Under the pieces are notes generated by a model, which saw nothing but the letters and a program-made list of their open reading frames with translations, was not told where the DNA came from and did no database searches. From positions 1,240,001 through 1,304,000 of the forward strand of contig CAVXYW010000002.1 in assembly GCA_963766295.1 (NCBI GenBank): 64,000 bases of DNA, given 5' to 3'. Shown piece by piece: positions 57,220-64,000 of this stretch. The translations under genes were made by a program, and so were the position numbers. This stretch comes from JBBDRJ01 sp963766295 (GTDB taxonomy: Bacteria > Actinomycetota > JAICYB01). The stretch's first letter is position 1; each line of letters begins with the position of its first letter.

Positions 57220-57711
57220 CTACGTCAGCTTGGTCACGACATCCCGGAGAGGGTCCAGCTCGCAGACGATCTCCCGGGTGCCGCGGGGAGCCGCCAAGCC
57301 TTCGTCGAAGGTGAGTACGGTGCCGTCCTCGAAGAACGCGCGACGGGAGCTGCCATCGAAGCGTTCGAAGACCCCCGAGTAGTAGACGATCTTCGGGTCA
57401 CCGCTGACGGTTCCGATCCCAGCGATCCAGCGAACGTTTTTGTCATCATCGAGCCCGAGGTGTACGTACTTCCCCTCCCAGGACAAAAGAGCAGTGATCG
57501 CGTGGCTTCGCGTCTTGAAGCTCTCCACGTCGTCTCTGAGCTGATACGTCCGTTCATCGTCCAGCTCGATCCGTTCGAGGGTTGAGTCGGAAACGATGCC
57601 GACATCGTCCGGGAGCCGGGGCTCATCACTTTCGAGCACGCTTCCGTTCGACGAGCACGCGAAGAGGCCCAGCACGAAGAATGCGAGAAGTGCTCGTCCT
57701 AACCGACTCAT
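57220..57711 (-). CDS. lipoprotein of unknown function (last of four)
   Basis: 163 residues from the ATG at 57711, which overlaps the upstream stop (TGATG). Lipobox: LGLFAC near residue 20. The mature part has RYV-type beta strands (YVHLGLDDDKNVRWIAGIG, KIVYYSGVFERFDGSSRRAFF) and acidic residues. No family recognised. Fourth consecutive lipoprotein of the operon behind the MFS-ABC fusion. Confidence 0.7.
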   Translation of the reverse strand: MSRLGRALLAFFVLGLFACSSNGSVLESDEPRLPDDVGIVSDSTLERIELDDERTYQLRDDVESFKTRSHAITALLSWEGKYVHLGLDDDKNVRWIAGIGTVSGDPKIVYYSGVFERFDGSSRRAFFEDGTVLTFDEGLAAPRGTREIVCELDPLRDVVTKLT

Positions 57712-58901
57712 CACGGGCCGGCCGTTGGTAAGCCCGGCGCCGCCGAGGGCGTGGCCGACGGTGATCCGGAAGCAGCAGGCGAACTAGTCGGTGCACTCGC
57801 CGTGGCTGAGGGAGTAGGCGAACCTCCGGGAGTCGGACTTGCGCCGTCCAGAGCCGCAGGCGTGCCGCCGACAGTCTTGAATGCGAACAACGATTTCAAT
57901 CCACGCTCGCCGAGCACTTCCGTTAGCAAGCCGCCTTCGGCTTCTTGAGGCAGGGAAACAGCAACGTCCTCGAACCTTTCGACTCGATAGATCATGCGTC
58001 TTTCACGCAACGGCTCAGCGATCGCACCGCGAATGGCGTTGTCACGGATACCGAGGTAGTACTGAGCCGTCCGACCGACTTCGGCTCGCCGGAACTCCTT
58101 ACGGTCCGTCAGCGAGACCTGCTCCTGGATCTCGAGTGCGTCGGCACCCTTGAGGTACACGACCATCTTTCGGAAATGAGCGAGGCTCGGCAGTCGTTGC
58201 TGCTGTCCGCGTTCGGCACGCAACGGCAAAAGGGGTGGACTTATGTCGAAGCGCCGGATGCCCTGGTCCTCCAAGTCCCGCTCGGCATCGCTGCGCCAAG
58301 GGTCGTCGGCCGGGTTGTACTCGAGGTCTTCCGGGTTGAAACGCGTCGCTGTTGTCGCCCGAAAGCTCCGCTGCGCGTACTGGAGCGCGGAGGCTGAATC
58401 GAAGAACGGGTCGTCGCCTATGGGATTGATCTGAGCAAGCGTTCCGACAGCCGAATCCGATCCTTCATCTTCGGCAGGTTCTTGTCGTTGTCCGGCACGC
58501 AGCGCGGGGGCTGCCGTGTGATCGATGACCCAGCGTCCTTGAGCCAAAGCTGTTCCCGTCGTCGGGTCGACCGTGCGCGCAAGTTCGATGACGCTGGACG
58601 TTGCCTCGAGATCGATCAAGCGCAGCGCTACGGCGTCGTCGCTCACCACCATCTCGAAGAGGTCCCGGTCGCCCATCTTCACCGTGCCGGTGTACAGGAA
58701 GTCGTCTTGCACTCGGCCGACAACTGAGATCCGCTGACTGTCATCGAGAGTCGCGTCGATGTACGAAAAGGACCTAGATCGGCTCCCGGTCCGCGTCAGC
58801 GCATCGAGCACATCGCGCGTCTCCTCACCGGCACTGGCTCCGCATGAAGCGGCCATCAGCAACACGACGGCTCCGGCAGCGAACCTGGCCACGTGTTTCA
58901 A
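57711..58901 (-). CDS. lipoprotein with Pro/Ser/Ala-rich tail (third of four)
   Basis: 396 residues. Signal peptide with lipobox MAASC near residue 20. A large folded region with repeated beta strands (RQEPAEDEGSDSA linker; FRKMVVYLKGADALEIQEQ; RRMIYRVERFEDVAVSLP) is followed by a low-complexity tail (TPGGSPTPSATASAPTSSP). Resembles a periplasmic sensor or binding protein but lacks a substrate-binding-protein signature. Overlaps neighbours (ATGA and TGATG). Confidence 0.7.
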   Translation of the reverse strand: MKHVARFAAGAVVLLMAASCGASAGEETRDVLDALTRTGSRSRSFSYIDATLDDSQRISVVGRVQDDFLYTGTVKMGDRDLFEMVVSDDAVALRLIDLEATSSVIELARTVDPTTGTALAQGRWVIDHTAAPALRAGQRQEPAEDEGSDSAVGTLAQINPIGDDPFFDSASALQYAQRSFRATTATRFNPEDLEYNPADDPWRSDAERDLEDQGIRRFDISPPLLPLRAERGQQQRLPSLAHFRKMVVYLKGADALEIQEQVSLTDRKEFRRAEVGRTAQYYLGIRDNAIRGAIAEPLRERRMIYRVERFEDVAVSLPQEAEGGLLTEVLGERGLKSLFAFKTVGGTPAALDGASPTPGGSPTPSATASAPTSSPAASGSPSATPSAAPGLPTAGP

Positions 58902-59398
58902 GCCTTCATCAGCTCGCTACTCAGGACCCGACGGAGAAGTGTTCTGGGAAACTCGAAATCCTGTTGAACAGCCAGAACGAACATCCCTTCACCGTCGAAC
59001 CATGTGAAAACAACTTGGTCCGAAGCAGCGGTCGCGAATACGTCCTTTTCAGATACGCGGAACTTCTCGGGGGATGAGCCGCCGATCGTAGCCACGATCG
59101 AGTCGGTGAACTTTCGATCCTCTGGGCGGGCGGCAGCGTTGAAGCGACTCACCTGGAGGCTCGCGCGCAGCAGCTTTTCTTCTCGGAGACTGAACACCGC
59201 CACCGTGTCCACGTACGGACGATCGATGCCCTTCAGATTCGACTTGATGTCCTCGCGCACCACTTCAAGACCAGCGATCTGCTGGGGCAAACGCAACCGT
59301 GCGGGATCCGTACTCCCGGTGCCTTGATCGATCTCATCCGAACAGGCCCCGGCCGCGACTAGGCACGCGGCAACCACAACGATCACTGCCCGTCTCAC
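58898..59398 (-). CDS. lipoprotein of unknown function (second of four)
   Basis: 166 residues from the GTG at 59398 that overlaps the stop of the cupredoxin-like gene (GTGA); the open frame to 59485 is not family-like. Lipobox: VAAGAC near residue 17. The body (LRLPQQIAGLEVVREDIKSN, FRVSEKDVFATAASDQVVF) is beta-rich and has no catalytic motif. Overlaps the next gene by ATGA. Confidence 0.68.
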   Translation of the reverse strand: MRRAVIVVVAACLVAAGACSDEIDQGTGSTDPARLRLPQQIAGLEVVREDIKSNLKGIDRPYVDTVAVFSLREEKLLRASLQVSRFNAAARPEDRKFTDSIVATIGGSSPEKFRVSEKDVFATAASDQVVFTWFDGEGMFVLAVQQDFEFPRTLLRRVLSSELMKA

Positions 59399-59910
59399 GG
59401 AACGACTTCCAGGGTCGCGGTGGCAAAGTTCAAGCCGAGATCGATGACTTCGACGTTCGCCGGTTGCCGGAATACCCAAGTCCACTGCTGACCGGCCTTG
59501 AGGAGCCCGGAGTGGAAAAGCCCGTTCTTCTCGGTAAAGCTTCGACCCTTCGATCGTTCCGGAGTCATGTCCTTGTTGGTGATGCGCAGCGTCATCCCAA
59601 CCCGGATCGTTAGCTTCCCGCCCGGTTCGATCGGGTCGTAATACGGGCTGTCCTTTACCAATGCGATATCGAGGAACGAAGCCTTGGGCTCTGGCTTAGG
59701 TGTTGGCACCGGAGTTCGCTCACCAACCGTCAGCGAGGACGGCGTTCCGGAAGGTGCGGCCGTCCTCTCGCCCAGCCGTCCCCCATTCTGTTGTTCATTG
59801 AACTCGAGCAGCTGCTCCGAGCCGACCTTCTGTCCTTCGCCGCACGACGCGATTAGCGCACAAGCTAAAGCGATCAACAGGGTTTGTGAAACGCGCCGGA
59901 GCTTAGTCAT
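59395..59910 (-). CDS. lipoprotein with cupredoxin-like domain (first of four)
   Basis: 171 residues. Lipobox LIASC near residue 23, then a Pro/Thr/Ser-rich linker. The C-terminal 95 residues look like a cupredoxin: GGKLTIRVGMTLRITNKDMTPERS, NGLFHSGLLKAGQQWTWVF, ATATLEVVP. One His is present in the right region, but the usual Cys and second His of a type-1 copper site are missing, so copper binding is unlikely. The ATG at 59910 overlaps the stop of the fusion gene. Confidence 0.7.
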   Translation of the reverse strand: MTKLRRVSQTLLIALACALIASCGEGQKVGSEQLLEFNEQQNGGRLGERTAAPSGTPSSLTVGERTPVPTPKPEPKASFLDIALVKDSPYYDPIEPGGKLTIRVGMTLRITNKDMTPERSKGRSFTEKNGLFHSGLLKAGQQWTWVFRQPANVEVIDLGLNFATATLEVVP

Positions 59911-62900
59911 CGAGACCTCACTGCTTTGCGTTTGGACCGTGGGCCGCTGCGCTCGATCACGTTCTCCGACGTTCCCAGGTAGGACGCGATCACCAGCTCG
60001 TCATTGAGTACATCCTCCGGTGATCCGCGCTTGATCGCCGAGCCTTGATCCATCGCCACAAGCTCGTCGGCCACTTCTGAGATGAGGGTCATGTCGTGCT
60101 CGATCACCAGCATGCTGCAGCCCGTCTCGTGCCGAACCCTTCTCAGGAGCGGAGCAAGGTTTTCGGCTTCGGCTTGAGCGATGCCGGTCGATGGCTCGTC
60201 GAGAAGCAGCAGCTTCGGCTCAGTAGCCAGCACGCAGGCAATGTCCGTGATGCGACGCAAACCGGTGGATAGCTCCTTCACGAACTTATCCCGGTACACG
60301 CCGAGGTCGAGTAGATCGATGAGTGCGTCGGCGCGACGTCGCTGGCGGCCCTCGGCTTGTCTTGCCTGAGGCACCTGGATCGCGGTCAGAATTATCGAGC
60401 GCACTTCAGCGTGCCGCTCGAGCGCGATGAGGATGTTCTCGTAAACGGACAAGGACGGGAACAGACGGGCATCTTGGAAGCGGCGCACCAAGCCAAGCTT
60501 CGCGCGCTCTTCAGCAGGGAGTTGCGTTACGTCGACGCCTTCGTACCAGATTCGACCAGCATCGGGTATCTGATAGCCCGAGACAAGATCGAAAACGGTG
60601 GTCTTTCCAGCGCCGTTCGGACCGATGAGCCCGAGTGACTCCCCTTCCCTCAGTGCGAACGACACATCGGACACGGCCGTCACGCCGCCGAAGGACTTAA
60701 AAATCTCTTGCACGTCGAGGATCGGACGGGCTTGCTCTATCGAATAGCGTCGGCGCTCACGTTCGCTCTTCACGGCCGAACGTCGGGGCGTCGTCAAAGC
60801 ACCCGTGCCCTTCACATAAACGGCTCGAAGAAGGTCTGGTCTGCGAAGGAGTTCTTCGGTGCGTCCAACGAACCGAACCTCGCCCTTTTCCATGAAGATC
60901 GCGCGCTCGGCCAGAGTCAGCGCGACGTTCACCGACTGTTCGACGACTATCACGGTCGTTCCCTGAGCGTGGATGCGCCGCACTAACTCGATGAGCTGAC
61001 CTACGACGGCCGGTGACAACCCAAGTGAAAGCTCGTCGATGATCAGAAGCTGGGGCTTGTTCAGGAACGCCATCGCCAGCGACAACATCTGCTGTTCACC
61101 ACCGGACAGCAGCTGCGCCCGCTCATTTGCACGCTCTGCAAGGATTGGGAAGAGTTGGTGCACTTCGCTCAGGCGCTCGTCCGCTTCTTTCTCGTCAGCG
61201 AGCCAGCTGCCGAGCATCAGATTCTCCCGGACGGATAGATCCGGGAACACGCCGCGGCCGCCGGGCATGGAGACAACTCCGCGGGCGGCCACCTCGTGTG
61301 CCGGCATATGCGTGATGTCTCGTCCGTTGAACACGATGGCTCCGGACGACGCTTCGTGAGTTCCGTTGATCGCGCGAAGCAGCGTCGACTTTCCGGCACC
61401 GTTCGTGCCCAGAAGGGCCACGATGTCGCCTTCTTCGACATCGAAGTCGACGCCGAAGAGCACCTGAACTCCGTCGTAGCCAACGTCGACGTCACGGCAA
61501 ACCAGGAGTTTGCCCCGGCCGGCCTCCCGAGCCCGCCGCCATGCGGCGGCGGCTGCTTGCGACGCTTGCGCTGACCGCACATCACGAGGGAAGAGGCCGG
61601 CTGCACTCAGCTCGATCAGCGCAGACAGGATGATCAACGGGGACGCAGCGTACAGAGCCCCTTGAACACCCCAGCGCGATAGGACGTAGGCGATGATGAA
61701 AAACCGGAAGACGGTACCGGGAATTTCCGCAAGAAGGGTGATCCACGAGCCCATCGTTCTGATGTGAGCGGGCACGATCTGGATGAACAGCACCTTTCGA
61801 GCCGGACCGAGCAAGGCGCCAGCACAAGCAACGGCGCCAAACCCGATAGCCACCGCCCATAGAGGCGGGGCAGTTGCTACGAACAGGTAAAAGAAGCTGC
61901 TTACGACACCCAACAGTCCGGTGAAGACGAGCACCCTCTCCGGTCTCCGTCGCAGAAGGACGTCGATGACGCCGCCGGCGAGGAAACCGAAGGGCAACGC
62001 TGCAGCGGATGCGCCGGCGAAGAGGAAGGCTCGTCCACGAAGAGATAATCCGTACTTGTCAAAGAGGAGGAGCGCAAAGAAGATTCCGAAGATGTAGTCG
62101 CCCATGCTCGACGGAATCGTTGAGATGAATAGTCTTCTCAGAGTGCGGATCGACCAAAGGGTGCGCCAGGCTTCGCCGAAACTCACCGGATCTTCCGGCT
62201 GACGCGCCTCTTCCTCCGACAAACCGAGAGCTTTGCGCTCCATGTATCCGCGGACCGGCTCCTTGAGGACAAACAACGCCACTATCCCGACGATGATCAG
62301 GAGTGGCCCGGTGATCAGGTAAGGAAGGCGCCAGGACAACGACGTTGCCGTGGCGAGATAGGCGATGATGATCGGCGCCGCCACGCGGAATACACGTCTG
62401 GTCACACCGGAGAGCGCAAACACCTTTCCCCTGACGTCGACGGGGTAGTAGTCGGCCGCAAGCGACGCGTTCGGGACGTCGACAATGGCATCGCCGACGT
62501 TCGCGATTCCCTGGGCAACTCCAAGCGTTCTGTCTTGTTGTACCCCGGCTGTGGCCATTGCGGCCGCGCCGTAAACGACCGAGCCGATGGCGACGAACGG
62601 TGTTCTTCGAACTCGGTCAGCGAGCCATGCCAAGCCGAGCGTGATGAAGATCATGAAGAAGTTGACGATGGTGAAGATCCCTATGAGAGGTATCAGGTCA
62701 ACATCCAGATCTCTAACGATGTCGGGAAAAGCGAGACTGAAGATGCTCAGCTCGAGAGAGGCCACCACTCCGATCGACATGAACACGAGGACCGGTTTGA
62801 GCCCGTACGGTGATTTCGAGATTTCCCGGTAGCGCGCAGCCTCGCGCATCGTTGACTTGAAGTCCGCCCAACCACGCTGGATAAACGACATCTCGCGTCG

Positions 62901-62942
62901 GCGGCGAGCGTCCTCCAACGCCTTCTTGTTCGGGGCGCTCAC
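59907..62942 (-). CDS. MFS transporter fused to LivF-like and LivG-like ABC ATPases
   Basis: 1011 residues from a GTG at 62942 overlapping the LivM stop (GTGA). Residues 1-455: MFS permease, about 12 helices. Residues 478-710: ABC ATPase 1 (LivF-like) with Walker A GTNGAGKS (residues 512-519), signature LLSGGEQQ (611-618), Walker B LLIIDE (632-637) and a VVEQ H-loop. Residues 740-990: ABC ATPase 2 (LivG-like) with Walker A GPNGAGKT (774-781), a degenerate signature LSTGLRR, Walker B LLLLDEP (911-917) and VIEHDM with the H-loop His. Branched-chain amino-acid ABC importers normally use separate LivF, LivG, LivM and LivH; here the ATPases are joined to a different kind of permease. Confidence 0.9.
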   Translation of the reverse strand: MSAPNKKALEDARRRREMSFIQRGWADFKSTMREAARYREISKSPYGLKPVLVFMSIGVVASLELSIFSLAFPDIVRDLDVDLIPLIGIFTIVNFFMIFITLGLAWLADRVRRTPFVAIGSVVYGAAAMATAGVQQDRTLGVAQGIANVGDAIVDVPNASLAADYYPVDVRGKVFALSGVTRRVFRVAAPIIIAYLATATSLSWRLPYLITGPLLIIVGIVALFVLKEPVRGYMERKALGLSEEEARQPEDPVSFGEAWRTLWSIRTLRRLFISTIPSSMGDYIFGIFFALLLFDKYGLSLRGRAFLFAGASAAALPFGFLAGGVIDVLLRRRPERVLVFTGLLGVVSSFFYLFVATAPPLWAVAIGFGAVACAGALLGPARKVLFIQIVPAHIRTMGSWITLLAEIPGTVFRFFIIAYVLSRWGVQGALYAASPLIILSALIELSAAGLFPRDVRSAQASQAAAAAWRRAREAGRGKLLVCRDVDVGYDGVQVLFGVDFDVEEGDIVALLGTNGAGKSTLLRAINGTHEASSGAIVFNGRDITHMPAHEVAARGVVSMPGGRGVFPDLSVRENLMLGSWLADEKEADERLSEVHQLFPILAERANERAQLLSGGEQQMLSLAMAFLNKPQLLIIDELSLGLSPAVVGQLIELVRRIHAQGTTVIVVEQSVNVALTLAERAIFMEKGEVRFVGRTEELLRRPDLLRAVYVKGTGALTTPRRSAVKSERERRRYSIEQARPILDVQEIFKSFGGVTAVSDVSFALREGESLGLIGPNGAGKTTVFDLVSGYQIPDAGRIWYEGVDVTQLPAEERAKLGLVRRFQDARLFPSLSVYENILIALERHAEVRSIILTAIQVPQARQAEGRQRRRADALIDLLDLGVYRDKFVKELSTGLRRITDIACVLATEPKLLLLDEPSTGIAQAEAENLAPLLRRVRHETGCSMLVIEHDMTLISEVADELVAMDQGSAIKRGSPEDVLNDELVIASYLGTSENVIERSGPRSKRKAVRSR

Positions 62943-64000
62943 GATGTCTGGTCCTCTCCACCCAGTGCATCGACCGCCGCACCAAGAGCCACGGCCTCCT
63001 CGCCGCGCTTGCGGTCGCCGTCCCGAACCTGACGCCCTCGTTCGCCGTAAAGATCGGAACCGGCGCGGTACCGGCTGTCGTGCGGCAGCGCACCTAGCCC
63101 TTCTTCTGGTATCGCTTCCGCGAGCGGGATGAGCTGATTCTCGACAGCCGCTGCGTCAACATCCGAGAAGAGCGCCGGGACGACCATCTGACGTCGTTGA
63201 GCGATGATCTTCAGGACTCCATCACGAAGCGATGTGACGATCGATGCGAGTCCACCGGGCGCTATGTACAGAACAATCAAAACGCCGAACGGTCCGACCA
63301 CGAACTGCCAGAACGGATTCGTGAGCAACCGCTGAAGCGAGAAATACAACGCGCCAAGAAGTGCCCCCGTCACAGATCCAACACCGCCGACGACGGCGAA
63401 CAGGAAGATGTCCAGGCTCAGACTCGCCGGGAAATCCGCGGCAGTAGCAGCACGCTGCTGATGGGCCAGAAGGACACCGGCCAAACCACAAAGGAAGCCG
63501 GAGATCGCGAAAGCGGCCAGTCGCATCCTCATGGGATTCACACCGAATGAACGGAGGTTGTTCTCGTTTTCCCGGAGAGCGATCAGCACGCGACCCGTCC
63601 GGCTCCGGCGAAGCACCACGACGATGAACACCGCGAATGCTAGGAAAACGAGATTGAAGTAGTACATGCTTCTCGTGTCTTCCAGGTCTATGAAGAAGAG
63701 CTGCGGACGTTCGATCCCGCCGGGAAGCAGCCAACCGAAGTAGCGCTCCTCGAACAAGGCCGACTCGACGGAGACCGCGAAGGCGAACGTGGCCACGGCC
63801 AGGAAGAGGCCGCGGATCCTCAACGCCGGAAAACCCATCAGGGATGAGAACAACGCTGTAAAGAACGGCACGAGGATCAAGGCGACCCAGAACGTGATTC
63901 CGGCTCGTGCGGTCAGCGAGCCACCGACTACTGCGGCAACCGCAACGAACCCGAATTGTCCGAGGCTGGCCTGGCCGGCCCACCCCGTCAGTACAACGAG
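62939..64000 (-). CDS. LivM-type branched-chain amino-acid ABC permease, partial
   Basis: C-terminal 353 residues; the gene continues beyond the right edge. The frame is open from 64000 through LTGWAGQASLGQFGFVAVAA (the LivM GQxSLGQ motif). Later: PALRIRGLFLAVATFAFAV, ALRENENNLRSFGVNPMRM (EAA-like loop) and ASLSLDIFLFAVVGGVGSV. A cytoplasmic tail of about 80 residues (VPALFSDVDAAAVENQLIPL and on) is unusual for the family. It precedes the MFS-ABC-ABC gene with a GTGA overlap, so the two are coupled. Confidence 0.9.
   Translation of the reverse strand, partial: LVVLTGWAGQASLGQFGFVAVAAVVGGSLTARAGITFWVALILVPFFTALFSSLMGFPALRIRGLFLAVATFAFAVSVESALFEERYFGWLLPGGIERPQLFFIDLEDTRSMYYFNLVFLAFAVFIVVVLRRSRTGRVLIALRENENNLRSFGVNPMRMRLAAFAISGFLCGLAGVLLAHQQRAATAADFPASLSLDIFLFAVVGGVGSVTGALLGALYFSLQRLLTNPFWQFVVGPFGVLIVLYIAPGGLASIVTSLRDGVLKIIAQRRQMVVPALFSDVDAAAVENQLIPLAEAIPEEGLGALPHDSRYRAGSDLYGERGRQVRDGDRKRGEEAVALGAAVDALGGEDQTS

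Noticed and set aside
1..64000. CRISPR arrays, insertion sequences, prophage or integrase-attached islands next to the tRNA genes
   Set aside because: No repeat-spacer pattern, transposase, integrase or phage structural gene seen; tRNA 3' ends are not duplicated nearby.

Overview
The window is GC-rich, densely coding DNA from a bacterium that is most probably an uncultured member of the Actinomycetota. Supporting signs are many GTG/TTG starts, chains of 1-4 bp ATGA/GTGA/TTGA/TGATG overlaps, tRNA genes without encoded CCA, an F420-type LLM oxidoreductase, a fatty acyl-AMP ligase, class III cyclases, and a mec/cysO/cysM ... murI / MBL / rph / rdgB order that matches Mycobacterium tuberculosis Rv1334-Rv1341. 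I cannot name the class or genus. There are six tRNA genes (Pro, Gly, Arg, His, Lys, Leu) and no rRNA, IS element, prophage or CRISPR array. No stretch longer than about 200 bases lacks a gene.

Layout. 1-3041: 5' part of folC and all of valS. 3189-4540: an amidase split by a frameshift. 4529-9664: a coupled five-gene minus-strand operon (Gfo/Idh/MocA dehydrogenase, DUF6807/'PmoA' protein, cupin, LLM oxidoreductase, DapA-like aldolase) facing a sugar isomerase-like gene; it looks like a small catabolic cluster of unknown substrate. 9665-11230: a methyltransferase with a structured leader, an HNH protein and a flavin-binding protein. 11263-14542: tig-clpP-clpX. 14597-21518: four tRNAs, a hydrolase-cyclase that starts 1 nt after tRNA-Pro, an HD hydrolase, a secreted protein, and a histidine kinase coupled to a double-receiver cyclase. 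21500-31163: a very large coiled-coil protein, YjbQ and SRPBCC proteins, a membrane protein with a histone-H1-like tail, tRNA-Lys and tRNA-Leu, a class IV aminotransferase, a PASTA protein and a fatty acyl-AMP ligase. 31264-34640: a MacB/FtsX-type ABC exporter whose ATPase is frameshifted in its P-loop. 34658-41532: rdgB, rph, MBL hydrolase, murI, ferritin, cysM, cysO, moeB, mec and a second cysteine synthase, i.e. the CysO-thiocarboxylate cysteine route next to housekeeping genes. 41694-44024: three exported proteins including an NlpC/P60-like enzyme. 44021-48201: R2-like di-iron protein, MFS transporter, SDR and YhhN protein.

48198-54792 holds a TetR regulator with an 18-bp palindromic operator driving a lipid-like cluster: fatty acyl-CoA reductase plus HAD phosphatase (apparently one fused gene with a frameshift), zinc dehydrogenase, LarA-like protein (two frameshifts) and PlsC acyltransferase. 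54793-57186 holds a secreted CAP protein and an acyl-CoA dehydrogenase. 57220-64000 is the most unusual region: a coupled operon with a LivM permease, a 1011-residue MFS-LivF-LivG fusion, and four consecutive exported lipoproteins.

The best candidates for something undescribed are the MFS-ABC-ABC fusion operon, the TetR/FAR/HAD/LarA-like/PlsC cluster, long perfect inverted repeats inside two coding regions, and a cyclase gene that would get its 5' end from tRNA maturation. At least five apparent single-base indels in otherwise well-conserved genes suggest either consensus errors in an assembly or recent gene decay.
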